Assembly: GCA_009760855.2 (NCBI GenBank)
Contig: WPIO01000002.1
Location: 1,269,501 to 1,333,500, forward strand
Source: Cristatella mucedo
Taxonomy: Eukaryota > Bryozoa > Phylactolaemata > Cristatellidae
Reading direction: 5' to 3'
Length of the DNA: 64,000 nucleotides
Of this stretch, positions 1 to 11,480 are shown piece after piece. The translations under genes were made by a program, and so were the position numbers. The notes under the pieces are model-generated. The model was not told the DNA's origin. It did no database searches and was given only the letters and a program-made list of their open reading frames with translations. Position 1 is the first letter of the stretch, and each line of letters starts with the position of its first letter.

Positions 1-66
1 AGCATTATCAATCGTACGAGAGGTACCTGGTATTGATCGAGCTGATCGCACATAACCTGTTTCCAG

Positions 67-429
67 GACATAGATTTTGATAAGTTTGAAGAGGACTTCA
101 AGCTCGGCATTAACACACTTGCAGCTGATGCAGCCGATGGCTCACTGGCGCTGGGCTCAAAGAGACTCGCTAAGAAGCCCGAGCTGAAGTCGCTGATGGA
201 TCCTAACAGACACCGCAATGCTGCAATCGTCCGGAAGAAGATAGATATGTCAGATCAAAAGCTAGTTGCTGCTATAACAAACTTTGACATTCGTGCACTC
301 GGCTTGGATGCAGTGGACCTGTTGCAGCATGTTATACCTAACGAGCAGGAGACGAAGGCCTTTAACAGTTACATTGCTGATGGCAAGCCGGTCGCCGAGC
401 TCTCTGAGATAGATCAGTTTATGACGAAG
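67..429 (+). CDS. FMNL: FMNL exon a: N-terminal half of FH2
   Basis: The exon starts after the acceptor tttccag and ends before the donor gtacgt, both phase 0, giving 121 codons. It starts with DIDFDKFEEDF, matching the post-lasso helices of FH2, and continues to SEIDQFMTK. The only in-frame ATG (196) is internal, so the reading frame clearly enters from an upstream exon outside or at the window edge. Confidence 0.88.
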
Positions 430-3400
430 GTACGTTATTTGTTAGCTTACTCTAGTTTATCTCTTTGTGGTATCTCTGTGCACGTGTGTAGTCTCGTTCA
501 TCTATAAGCTCGTGAAGCTGTTCGTGCTCTTAAACTAGCAAACGTGGCTTGCACTAACATGTTATTTTCGTTTGTTTGATCTTTCCAGCTCGTTCAGGTT
601 GAGCGATTGGCACAGAAGTTGTCAATTATGAGCTATATTGCAAGCTTTTCTGAAACACTGCAGCTTCTTTTGCCGGTAAGAAACGGACTCCTCGGGGTGT
701 TTCTTATTGAGAAATGGTTGCTGGTTACTACATATCCTCAGCACCTAGCTCTCTACTAGTTCATGAATTGCCAACATCTTGTTTGAGTTCCTTCTGCATT
801 AGGGATATTTACATTTATGTAAGTTTATCTATATTCCTTGCTGATTATCGTCGACTGTCGTCGGTCAAGAAAAATGAGCTCGTGCATTTTACTCGGCCTT
901 GTATTGGGGTGGTATCATTTGCATCACTAGGTAGAGCTTGATCATTGGTCATGGCTTGAAGTGGCTTTTGCTTGTTTGCACTATATTTCACGAGTTGCTA
1001 AGATCGTCAGTTAGTGTGAATTTAGCATCATGAGATCTAATGCCAGGACTGTGGTTATGCAGCCATCTGTAGGGAAGTTAGTTCCTATTTGAAGGAATGG
1101 CAAAACAAAATTTGGTATGTGTGGACATGTATTAAGTGGCGACTAGTGAAGACGTGTTAGATGGCTGTGTCAACACAGCCAACATGAGTGCTCGGGCCGT
1201 CGGGGTGTACAGGTAAAATCTTTGCATCGTAGCATACTTTTGGCTTAGTTGACAGCTCCGAGTGACTTTTGATATTTTTGCTAGGCGCACGAAAGTACCC
1301 ACGTGCACTCTCTCTCTCTCTCCCTCTCTCTCATTCAACTTTCTATCTATGTCTTTCTCACTTTCACCTACTCGTTCTCTCTCTTTCTTTCCTATTTCTC
1401 CCTGTCTCAGTCTCTCTTGCATGCATCCCATGATGCGGCTGTCTCAATGTTTGTCTGACGTCGTGTCAGGTCGGTGGATTCACAATGCCAAATTTCCAAG
1501 ATAGATGTGGCTGCCAAAAAAGTATGCCTGCTTGCACCAAAGGGTGATGGAAGAAGACGTGCACCACTGTTGCCGCCGTTGAATGTGTCGCCGTTTCCAG
1601 ATGCTGACAGTGCTGCAGACTGTTGCACTTCCTTGCTGACTTTGCTGCTGCTGCAGCCCAACTCGACATTTGCTTCTGTTCCTACTAAGCTGCTTCTTTT
1701 ATGTCACTGTATTGACTGTTCAGATGTTGCAATTCTTCAGAGCTTTGTAGAGTTATCGACGGGAGATACTTGTACGGATATACCGTAGGTACTTGTGCGC
1801 AAACTCACTGACGGCTTTTTGTTGCAGCAATTGAATGCCTTAATAGCGGCGTCAATGGCAGTGAAGAATTCAAAGAAAGTTAAGAAATTGCTTGAGGTAC
1901 GTCCAGCCTCTTCGGCGTTGAATGGCGACAGATTAGACATTTGCTAACCCTAGCGCCTGCACACTTTCGTGTGACAGCACCTGGGATATTGTGAAAGGCC
2001 GAGCAAAGTGGATAGTTCTCGAGCAGGCACATGATGCGCAGATCGCTAGCAGATCGCGAGTGGCCGGCTTGCATGCGACTGCCATTTGCAAGCATTCTTG
2101 GCTTGGGCACGAGTGGCTAACCGGGATCTGCACGTATTGAGACGCCCCTCCCCCCCCCCCGTCCCACTCGCCGCTCGTGCAGGCCTGGTTGCCGACCTCT
2201 CGAGCGCAGCGACTCTGGCCTTCACGCTCCCAAGCTTTCTCTCTCTCTCTCTCTCTCACGACGCGCAGGTGGTCCTCGCCTTTGGGAACTACATGAACAG
2301 CGCAAAGCGAGGCCCCGCCTACGGCTTCAAGATCGAGAGCCTCGACACGCTCTCCGACGCCAAGTCGTCGGACAAACGCATGACACTGCTGCACTACTTG
2401 GCCGCGACGGTACAGGAGCGCTTTCCCAGCCTCACCGCCTTTGCGTCCGATCTGATGTACATCGAGAAGGCATCGCTGGTGTCGCTCGAAAACCTGCAGA
2501 CAGACATAGGCGAGCTAGAGAAGGGCATGCAGCTCATCGTCAAGGAGCACGAGGCACGCACGTCCCCTCGCGACGGCTCCGGGCGGCAGCAGCAGCAGCT
2601 GCCTGCCACCGGCGCCACTCTCGTGCTCGCCGAGTTCCTCGCCACCTGCGACGGCAAGCTGGCCAAGCTGCGCGGCGACTACAAGACGGCGCTCGAGGCG
2701 TACGCGGCCGCCGTCGAGTACTACGGCGAGAGTCCCAAGATGGTGGGCCCGGGGACCTTCTTCTCCGTGTTCGTGCGCTTTGCCAACTCTTTCAAGCAGG
2801 CCCTGAAGGACAACGAGAGCAGGCGGAAGCTGGACATGGTCGCTAGCGCGGCTGCAGCGCCGTCGTCTTCGTCGTCCGGACAGGCCGGCGCGGCGCAGAA
2901 TAGACGCGTTCAGATTCAGGCCGACATTGCTAGCGAGCTGCGAAACCGAGGTGGTGCATCGGCGGCGGCGGCAGACCATGAAAGCAACGGCGACCTGCGC
3001 GCCAAAGACAAGAAGATTTTGAACAAGAAAGAGATTCACGACGGCACGCTAGAAGAGCTGCTGTCGGGTGAGGCTGCAGCGCTGTGCGCGTGCGTCGCCG
3101 TCATCGCTTTCCTCGATAGGTCGGTGCCGTGCGCGCACGCGCACGGCACCGACCTATCGTCGCTCCAGCGTGGCTGCCCGGCGCCTCCCCCACCGGCGGA
3201 GCCTCACTTTTGCTGTCATCGCTTTCCATGCCTAGATCGCCGCCGCCGCCGCTGCTGCTGCTAGCTCCCGAGCTGCTCCGGTGCGCTCAAGCTCAAGCCC
3301 TCGCGCGTTCTGTCGCACCGTCTAGGTCTAAAAGAGCCGTACCGTCGCGCTGACGGCATGCGGAAGAGCCAGAAGCGCGTGCAAGGTCAGCTGGTCGCAG

Positions 3401-3438
3401 CAGCGTCGGCCAACGGCGACGATTCGTCGAGGCTCTAG
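67..3438 (+). CDS. FMNL: Formin-like protein (FMNL/FRL family), 3' part of gene
   Basis: This is the C-terminal part of a diaphanous-related formin, the actin nucleator and elongator whose FH2 dimer rides the barbed end. Five exons (67-429, 589-675, 1828-1896, 2269-3067, 3326-3438) join in phase to give 476 codons ending in TAG. Seen: FH2 signatures DPNRHRNAAIVRKK, ALGLDAVDLL, PQLNALIAASMAVKNS, VVLAFGNYMNSAKRG and LLHYL. These are followed by a variable linker and a DAD-like C terminus (TLEELLSG, then a basic RRADGMRKSQKR stretch split by the last intron). The wording PQLNALIAASM and the FH2 spacing favour FMNL over DAAM or DIAPH. The GBD, DID and FH1 regions must lie left of the window. FMNL proteins are normally held closed by DID-DAD binding and opened by Rho-family GTPases. 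Coding GC content rises sharply in the last two exons. Confidence 0.9.
589..675 (+). CDS. FMNL: FMNL exon b: FH2 middle
   Basis: This is a 29-codon, phase 0/0 exon between ctttccag and gtaaga. It encodes VERLAQKLSIMSYIASFSET and LQLLLP, matching the FMNL segment that ends in LGNFPDTAQLL. It is too short to show up as an isolated long reading frame. Confidence 0.85.
1828..1896 (+). CDS. FMNL: FMNL exon c: FH2 middle
   Basis: This is a 23-codon, phase 0/0 exon after gttgcag and before gtacgt. It encodes QLNALIAASMAVKNSKK and VKKLLE, almost the FMNL consensus QLNAIIAASMSIKSS. It is the best single piece of evidence for the FMNL subfamily. The 1.15-kb intron before it holds a CT-rich tract near 1304-1395 and no other feature that I can name. 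Confidence 0.88.
2269..3067 (+). CDS. FMNL: FMNL exon d: FH2 C-terminal half, linker and start of DAD
   Basis: This 799-nt exon starts at VVLAFGNYMNSAKRG after acgcgcag and ends after LEELLSG before gtgagg (phase 0 in, phase 1 out). It covers the knob, coiled-coil and post regions of FH2. A linker follows with a Gln run, a Ser/Ala-rich part and many charged residues. The upstream intron ends in a CT run and a C homopolymer (about 2145-2160). If the next intron is retained, the frame stays open to a stop at 3264 and gives a different C terminus without the basic DAD half. Confidence 0.87.
3114..3159. repeat. Perfect 46-nt palindrome in last FMNL intron
   Basis: The two 22-bp arms at 3114-3135 and 3138-3159 are exact reverse complements around a CA centre. 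The left arm starts CGATAGGTCGGTGCCG. The arms are very CG-rich and could extrude as a cruciform or form an RNA hairpin in the pre-mRNA. Confidence 0.95.
3326..3438 (+). CDS. FMNL: FMNL last coding exon: basic half of DAD
   Basis: The acceptor is ccgtctag and the exon starts with GT, completing a Gly codon. It encodes GLKEPYRRADGMRKSQKRVQ and 16 further residues to TAG at 3436-3438. Joined to LEELLSG it gives a DAD-like layout: an amphipathic LEELL helix, then a cluster of Arg/Lys. The joining phase is correct, which argues strongly for this exon. Confidence 0.8.
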
Positions 3439-4600
3439 ACATGACAACCGAGACTGGGCGTCTGGGCTCCTCACCGTCGCTGCGCCCGCCCGTGGTGGCG
3501 CCGCCAGTGCGAGTGGACTCGCCGAGTCGACTCGCTGTGTCACCGCTGTTGCCGACAACGGCAGATGGGCCGCCGGGCTGCCATTGTGTTGGCCGCGGCA
3601 GCTCGCTCGGACACACCGGCGGCCCGGGAGAGGGCGCACCGAGTGTGCAGCTAAGCTCAGTTTGCGGCAGGGAAGCGACAGATAATCAGCGCTGCTGCTG
3701 CTGCTGCAGCTGCTGTTGCTGCTATGTAGCAGCCCGAGCATTCAGCGTTGTGAACAGCCACGACCAGGGCGCTTAATCTTTGTGTCGCTTGTACGGTCGT
3801 GCCACGTGGACGCGCCTGCAGGTGTAGCTGCGATCGCCGGCATACGTAGCCGGTCTCTGGAGCGTGGCTGCAGACCGGTGCGAGCTGCAGACTATCCTAG
3901 TCACTGTCACACTGCTGCTGCTGTTTTAGTCCAAAGTTGCCTTTCAGCCTTTCCGAAGGCAAGGCAAAGTAGAAGACTGGTCGTTGTGGACGATCTGCTG
4001 CAGCCCGGCCCAAATGCTTCTGTGGTCGTGATAGCTCAACACTTTGACTCGGTTCATTTTCTGCGTTAAGTTGACTGGAAAATTGTATCGTGACGCGAGC
4101 TGCTGCGTGTGTTCCTCGTGACTTCGGCAGTGTGCAGGCATCGGCATCGGTCGCACATCGGCGGGCATTTTGCTTCAACTGCGAGACAGCTGTGTGCCTC
4201 TCGAGTGCTTCGTTTGCCAGATTTTACATTCCGGCTAGCGTCGTCTGTTGTGCCACTCGATCGCGTTGACCCATGCCTCTCATCTCAAATTTGCCTGCAC
4301 CATCTAGTGTAGCGAGTTCATCTTCCGGAAACTAGTCTCACCGTGTCGTCTGCTGTAGGATTCCCGAACCTACAGGATTAATTGAGAGCTTAGAATGGAT
4401 GAGATGGGGTATGGATATCTAGTGTCGTGAGGTTTATCCGTTGTATAAATTTTCCTTAAGTTCGATGCTACTTCGATGAACTTAGTCATTGTGCAGTCTT
4501 TTCATGCTATTGCCGTGGACGTTGCTTGGTCATTACCATGTCTAGCCCTCGAGCCGTTAATAGAGGCGATGAGCGAATGTTGTTAATATCGGACAAACGG
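3439..4600 (+). other. FMNL 3' flank / probable 3' UTR, no gene
   Basis: GC content falls gradually from left to right. It contains CTG/CAG-type triplet clusters near 3690-3722 and 3915. No reading frame here resembles a protein I know. I see no clear AATAAA close to the FMNL stop, so the transcript end is undefined. Confidence 0.5.
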
Positions 4601-4981
4601 ACGAACTCGGTCATGGACTCCACAAAGCCTCAAAGACTAAGTGGTTGTTAAGCTAGAGTTTTAAATGGGGATCTCAGACGCCTAGGTGGCTTTCAGTTAA
4701 GATACTTTAGCCTACTGACTCTATCTCACACGGCAGAAAGTACAAAGCATAGTTGAATCGGGTGGGCGTTCGATGGAGTGAGAATCACGAAAGTAGCAGA
4801 GCATGACAACTAGAAATGACGTGCCAGAATTGGCTGCAGGGGTTATTTCGTTGCATAAAAACAGTTAAAGAAGTGAGTATCGTGCAAGCACTTGCATAGG
4901 ACGGCTGGAAAGGATGTGCTGCCGTCGGCAGCAGAAGAGTAGATGTCGTTGCCTAACAATTGTCGAAGCGATTTCCAGTCT
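4600..4981 (-). mobile_element. LINE-B 3' end fragment
   Basis: The segment is similar over its length to the 3' end of the LINE-B copies at 5.85-6.95 kb and 37.25-38.6 kb. Shared words include ggctggaaaggatgtgc and gtagatgtcgttgc. It is cut off by the LINE-A tail that starts at 4982, which suggests that LINE-A inserted into LINE-B. Confidence 0.7.
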
Positions 4982-5657
4982 AATAATAATAATAATAATA
5001 ATGCACTTGATAAAGCGCCCTCCGAGAACTCAATCTCTTTCTAGACACTTTACATTTGCTGCAAAGTGAAATGCAATTGAATGGTGAGTAAAATCATGCT
5101 TGATAAACAAACAAAATGAATAGCATGGTTAGGGGTGACATGCACAGGGTCAGCATGCAAATGTGGTTAGTGGCAGCATGCACAGTGTCAGCACGCATAA
5201 GCACATCAAGGACGAATCACAGGGACCCACTAAATGCTGTCCTAAATAGGTGTGTTTTTAAGTTCCTTTTAAATTTGGTCAGGTCAGGGGATGTTCTGAC
5301 GCAGGTCGGGAGGGAGTTGCAGGCTTTGGGAGCATACGAACTACATGCACGGTCTCCAAAGGATTTGAGGTTTGTGCGGAGTATATGTAGACTTGGATTC
5401 CGAAAAGCGGGTGGTACGATGCTTGGCCTGGTGGGGGAGTATATCTGAGAGATAGGCTGGAGCCAAAGAATGAAGTGACCTAAAAGTGAGCGACAAAACC
5501 TTGAAGTCGATCCGTTGCTTGACTGGTAGCCAGTGCAGGTCGGCGAGAAGTGGAGTAATGTGGCAACTGCGACGCTCACAACAGACAAGCCTAGCTGCAG
5601 AGTTTTGCACCAGCTGCAATCGCCTGATCGCACATGCCGGTAGGCCAGCGAGCAGTC
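4982..5657 (-). mobile_element. LINE-A 3' fragment (CR1/L2-like non-LTR element)
   Basis: Read on the minus strand this is the end of a reverse-transcriptase [46 protein letters not shown] and FKRNLKTHLF. Such motifs are typical of the C terminus in CR1/L2-type LINEs. An untranslated stretch follows, then the hairpin gcgcc...gggcgc and a TTA-type tail (taataataat at 4982). It is 5' truncated near 5657. Confidence 0.85.
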
Positions 5658-5849
5658 TAGAACCTTCGGAGCAAAAGCTTTTGTCAACTTAAGCCTTAAA
5701 GTGACGAGGTACATGAGTTTAAGAACGTTACGATTATTTTAAGTAATAAATCCGAAACTATCGGAGACAGCGTGAGAAAGACTGCACAGAACCCAGTTCC
5801 TTCCATTTTAAAGAATAAGAAGGCCAACCCCAGGTTCACAGAATAGTCA

Positions 5850-6950
5850 CTGCTCAGTGATAGCGACCAATGAGTTCTGCGAATTTGTATTTAACTTCAG
5901 AAAGACTACTAAGATGTTACTGCCGGAGAGCTTTTTGATGCACTCTAAAAGTCTAAGCTGCTTTCGCTACGTATTCAGTAGCCAACACACTTCGTCTCAT
6001 ACAACAAAGAGAAAGTTAGAGGCATACTTAAGTCAGTAGGACAGTTGAGGAATTGAGTACCATGGAAGCAGTGGCACAGACGGCTGGAAAGGATGTGCCA
6101 CCATCTGCAGCAGGAGAGTAGATGTCGTTGCTTAAGAAATGGCGAAATGAATTCTATTCGCGTAAGAACTTGACTGTATATAGAACCTCTGGGATTTTGT
6201 TAACTGGCCTTGCAGCCAGCCATATCCGTGATGAGCTGCAGCGGCTCATTAGCTTCTTTTGTGTAACCCGACCAAAACGGACTTGGCAGTATTGTTGCCT
6301 AAAAAGAACCCGGAGCTAGCTAAATTTCTAGCAAGCCACTCATATATTGTCCCTAGTTTTGAAGGCAGCCTTCTTAGTGAAACTTCGAAATTGAGGCTGT
6401 TATCAATGTGGACACCTAAGTTCCGACCACATATCGAGGGTCGCACAAGAAGAGTATACAGTTTCCTAGTCCAGCGGCATGGTTGGGGTGTCCCACGAAT
6501 AGGGGTTAGGTTTTGGTGTCGCTAATTAAAAAAAATAGCCGACATCCAAGATTGATTGTGTGCAACGTGAGCATCGGTTTATCAGTCGCTACAGCAGATT
6601 CCGGCAGTTTGAACGACAAATAGAGATGAGTATCGGCAGAATAGAAGGGACAGCCGATCATGGGCCCAACTCGTTTTCCCCCTAAGCTGGAGAACAGCAA
6701 AGGACTGAGAACGTACCCTTGTGGAATTCCAATCCTGTCTGCTGGACGACAAGTGTCCATTAAACAATACGGATCAGGCATGACCGGATAAGTACGACTT
6801 GAACCACACCAGTGCATCGTCTGCCAGACCGATCGGTATTGTCTCTCGTTTAAGTAGGGTATCGTGATCGATAGTGTCAAACGCAGCTGGTAGATCAAGA
6901 ATGGCTAGGGCAGTAATACCGTCTGTCATCATCGTTGCTGCTTAGGATGT
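5850..6950 (-). mobile_element. LINE-B fragment, RT and 3' end
   Basis: The minus-strand frames contain RT pieces: GIPQGYVLSPLLFS, a degraded YADD region reading YSADTHLYLSF, and RNLGVHIDNSLNFE. The 3' end matches LINE-B at 29.2-29.35 kb. The frame is broken in several places, so this is an inactive copy. Confidence 0.8.
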
Positions 6951-7037
6951 CGGCGGTGGCACGTAGGAATTTCGTCGCATATCCTAAAAATGGTGTGGAC
7001 ATAACTTTACACGGGTACTCCAGCCTAGCTGTTAGCA

Positions 7038-7182
7038 TGGCCCCTAGGTCTTGGCCTCAGACATAAGATGCTCGGTCTTCACAACCCAAGTTGTGGTTTT
7101 AAGCCTGCAGTGGGCGATCTTTAATCCTTTATTGCACACTGCAAGTGGCGACAGCCGTTTAAGCTTTTCCACTGCTAAGTAA
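7038..7182 (+). mobile_element. SINE2 copy (tRNA-derived)
   Basis: A diverged tRNA-like head is followed by the SINE2 body word tgcagtgggcgatcttt and then by tgcacactgcaagtggcgac. It aligns with the better-preserved copies at 25.7 and 32.8 kb. Confidence 0.6.
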
Positions 7183-7502
7183 ACGAGTGCCAAATCAGCT
7201 AATGTTTTTTAATGGTGAGCGCCCTTGCTGAGCCATATTCACTTATCATATTGCGTGTCCTTCGCTATCGGTGCTTATCACAAATGTATGACGTTAAAAT
7301 TTGAAGACAGATAGGCGCTCAAATAGAAATGAAGCTGAGAGTTAGCCAACGAAAATTTTTCAACGTGGTCACTTTAATGGTGCATTGCTAGAAAGGAATA
7401 AAAATCTTCGCCTTGTGCAATATAGAAGCTGTGAAAACGGGTAAAGTCATTCCGCTGCCCTAAATCCGGTCTGCTTTTACATTTCGCAGAAATATTAGAA
7501 CG

Positions 7503-7600
7503 ATTTATAATAACAATAGTAATAATAATGCATTTGATATAGCGCCAACAGAGAACTCAATATCTTACTTGGCACTTTACATTTGCTGCAAAGGAATTTT
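7503..7600 (-). mobile_element. LINE-A tail fragment
   Basis: A TTA-type tail (reversed) is followed by gcatttgatatagcgcc and the hairpin word gagaactcaat, then tttacatttgctgcaaagg. Only the last 100 bp of the element are present. Confidence 0.75.
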
Positions 7601-7891
7601 GAAAGCTACTAAATTTCAGACAAAAATATTTTCACTGCTAAATTCAACAATACAGCCTTCAAAACGTCGAATTCGTTGGTCTTCGTTGAAAGGAGACACT
7701 GGAGGCACGGGCAGAGTATGCAGCTAAATCTGGCGACTTAAAAAGAAATTACTCCTACCGTCAAAACTTCAAATTACTCAGAATATCTATGAAACGGAAT
7801 TGTTTTTTTACTATTTAGTGCCCTACAACCCCCAATTTGGTCTAAGTCATGTCGCTCAAACTCTGGCTTCTTTGCACCTTAAAGCACCTTA

Positions 7892-7936
<45 letters not shown>

Positions 7937-8890
7937 TATATATAGCAATAGTATAGCATGCGATCCTCATGCATTGCTTGGCGGGTAAATGTACTCAAGA
8001 ACTACTTACCGCTTAAGCATACTGTTCACTTTTTTGCTAGAACAACCACAGTGCTTCTCTTTTTTTTTTAGCAAGAATTCCTTATTTTGCTTCGTCTAAA
8101 AGTAATATATTTTTCTTAAAAAAAACGGCATTACATGACTGCTAATTACAATTTCATCTGCTATTCTGTTAGATAACTTTAAATAAAGCGAAAAAACCAC
8201 CAAAGAATTTTCTGTGTCACCTGAGATTCAATAAACCAGCACGAATTCGCATCAGTTAAAAGATACATTGTTCAAGTAACCAGACAATGTCGAGAGAAAA
8301 ATTCACCTGTAAAAAAATAACGCGAAATCTGTTTTGCGTTAGTAAACTTTTAGCTATAGTTCTCTTTTCTCAATCAGTCAATCTTAGGTTCTTCAGGATG
8401 CCGCTTAGCATTGCCTCTGAAGAGGTTTTTCAAAATTGTAAACTGTGAGTTGAGCTAAGAAGGTCTGAAAAAACTCACTAAAACGAGGAGGGAGCAAAAA
8501 CTTTAAGTAGCACTACGCTGCGGCGGTAGTTAACTCGGACATTGAGGGTCTAAAATATAACCAACCAACTGCTTGGTCAACCGTCGGGTACAAGGTACAG
8601 CGAACTTTAAAGAATTCATTACAGTTTCTCAGGCGAACCCATGCGCATTTCATGTGAACCCATGGTCTGGTTAACTTTGGAGTCCTGCAAGTCTGAGTTA
8701 ATATAATGAAAAAGCCACTCATCAATATAGAATAATTTTGTTTTGCATTTTAAAAATCTACGCACGACTACTTTAGGCTGGCCATTTAAGCTATCCGAAA
8801 TATTGGGGATTTCAATCTTTATACATTGAGCATCTATAAACTGCTTGAAAGACAGGTCTGGCCTTTAAGTCGGAGTTGACGAACGCTACA
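7600..8890. other. AT-rich non-coding stretch
   Basis: It contains an AT-dinucleotide microsatellite at about 7892-7944. I recognise no gene or known element in the rest. Confidence 0.5.
7892..7944. repeat. (TA)n microsatellite
   Basis: About 50 bp of alternating TA with one or two interruptions. Confidence 0.95.
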
Positions 8891-8891
8891 T

Positions 8892-9985
8892 AATAATTGT
8901 AATAATAATACGCCTGATAAAGCGCCCTCAGAGAACTCATTCTCTTTCAAGGCGCTTTACATTTGCTGAAAAAGAAAAACGATTGAATGGTGAGTGGTGT
9001 AATGCTTGATAAAAAACATTAATAACATGGTTAGGGGTGACATGCACAGGGTCTGCATGCAAATGCGGCTAGTGGCAGCATGCACAGTGTCAGCACCCAT
9101 GAGCACATTAAGGACGAATCACACGGACCCACTAAATGCTGTCCTAAATAGGTGTTTTTTAATTTTTTGCTAAATGTGGTCAAGTCAGGTGATGTCATGA
9201 CACAAATCGAGAGTGAGCTCCAGGCTTTGGGAACATACGAACTAAAGGCACGGTCTCCAAAGAATTTGACGTTTGTACGAAGTATAGGTAAACAGTTAAT
9301 TTCCGACAAGCGGGTGGTACGATGCTTGGCCTAGTGGGGGAGTAGATCTGAGAGATAGGCTGGAGCAAAAGAATGAAGTGACCTGAAAATGAGCGACAAA
9401 ACCTTGAAGTCAATCCGTTGCTTGACTGGTAGCCAGTGCAGGTCGGCGAGAAGTGGTGTGATGTTGCAGCTGCGACGCTCACGGCAGTCAAGCCTAGCTG
9501 CAGAGTTTTGCACCAGCTGTAAGCTCCTGATTACACCTGCCGGTAGGCCAGCAAGCAGTAAGTTACAGAAGTCGAGACGGGATGTCACAAATGCATGGAC
9601 TAACTAAGATGTTGTATCCTTATCTAGACAAGTCCGACATTTAGCAGTGTTATGCAGTTGAAAGTAGGCAGACTTGATTGAGGAGCTGATGAGGTCGTCT
9701 AACGAAAGGTCTCTTTGGAACACGACACCTAGATTTCGTGAAGATTCAATAGGAGATATGCTGGCAGAGCCAATTTTGAGCGTTAGCCTTTCCAACTTCT
9801 GAATCACACTTGGTTTGCCCATAACTAGTAAGTTAGTTGTATCATCCTTTAATTTAGGAAAATTCGCTTCCATCCATGTGCGGATGTCATCAATACATGC
9901 ATCAACGGAGTTAAGAGAGAATTCGATGTGCTCGAAGGCTGGGAGGGATCAAAACAAAGGTACAACTGAGTGTCATAATGTTTAT
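8892..9985 (-). mobile_element. LINE-A copy, longest in the window
   Basis: On the minus strand the RT region reads [72 protein letters not shown] and [17 protein letters not shown]. Then come the 3' UTR, the hairpin and an aataataat tail at 8901. Frame breaks show it is dead. It is about 1.1 kb and 5' truncated. Confidence 0.85.
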
Positions 9986-11480
9986 GGTCCGGATATCGTG
10001 CTGAATTCAAAATAAGCGGCCCAGCTGTTCAAAGAAAAGTGACTGGTGGACCAGCATATTAAGCATTTGTTTCTTTTTCCTAAACGCACGGAGATGCAGC
10101 GGCGTCCGCCTGAGATGCGTCGATGGAGAATGAGAAGACGCCGAAATAGCTTGAAGTTTGAAGCTTTGGCAGCACGCAAGCGACGACGCGGAAACAAAGA
10201 AAGGGCTTCAGCCCGTGTATTCGGGTGACACTCGCAGTGCAACAGCACACTGTCGTTCTTCCTTCCGTTCGCGTTCCAACTGCCTTTTCCAGTCCGCTCG
10301 CCCCATTCAGCCTGCCGAAGTCGGGCTACGTCACATCAAGGGCGAGCCCGGCTTGCTACGTAGTGGCTGGCCACAGACTTAATGTTAGACCACACCAAGC
10401 ACTGCAGTTAGGCAAAATAACTGACGGATAGTGAGATAGTGGAGGAGTGAGATAGTAAAGGTTACACTAAACGATACACTGAGAGCTCCATCAAAGCTCA
10501 GTCTAGCCGGTTGGTTAATAAAGGCAAAGCGACAGGATTGTTAGCGGATATCCTGACTAATTTTCAAGTAGTCTTATGGATGAGGCGGCTTGTGGCATTT
10601 CGGAAGGCACCGCTGGATTTCTGAATCGTTCTCTTGAGAAAAGCTTCTTCTTTGCAGCGCTCTTAATTTTCCAGGATATATTTATTTTAACGCCTGATCC
10701 ACAACAATCTGGTAAACAGGCGTGACCAACTGTGACTGGCCATACCATCTACGGAACTTTGCGTTTTTCTCCAGGATTGCAACGGCTAGACGCCGAAGTG
10801 CTGCGGATAAATGACCAATATCTTTTTTCTCAATAAGAAGTCTTTTTTAATTTTAGAATTAATTTTATTTTAATTAATTTTAGAATTTTTACTCTTTAGG
10901 AGCTCAAAACCACCTACTTCCAGATTACTACCAATCTTTTCAATAAAATGTTTTTATTCACAGACTTCGAGCACAGGAGACACTGGGAACTACTATTTCC
11001 TTATCAGTAGTATTGAAAAAATAAGAAAACTATCTATACGACATCGGACCCACTAGGTCATTTTAAGTAAGCTATGGCATTTGAAATGAACTATTCCCAC
11101 TCTGCGAATGAAAAACCACGACGGATCACCGATTTTCAGCTACATTCATTCAGTGTCAAATTTAGCCCCTGAACAAGTTTCCGTTCTGAGTCCTGACCTG
11201 CTCGATGTAGAGCAGACACTTCAAACGAGCACGTACTGTCAGAAAGCGGTACTTGTAAAAATACTGCCGGTCCCAGGACGCGATACCTTATTTTCTGTCA
11301 AGCAAGAGACATGAAGATGCAAACATTAACTTTTTTTTAAAGAGTACTTTTACCCCTAAATAAGTGCGGAAGTTGAATATCCTTGTGAAAAGGGTAATTT
11401 ATTATAGCTAATAGAAGTTTTTAGATCTCAGCGAGGTATCAGCAATCACTGAGAACCTAGAAAACATTGAAGGATACTGC
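9986..11480. other. Unassigned non-coding stretch
   Basis: The part at 10050-10230 is rich in Arg codons on both strands but resembles no family I know. The remainder is AT-rich. I cannot support a gene here. Confidence 0.4.

Noticed and set aside
10046-10248. Arg-rich open frames on both strands
   Set aside because: Composition-driven; no family match, and they lie at the edge of a LINE-A copy.
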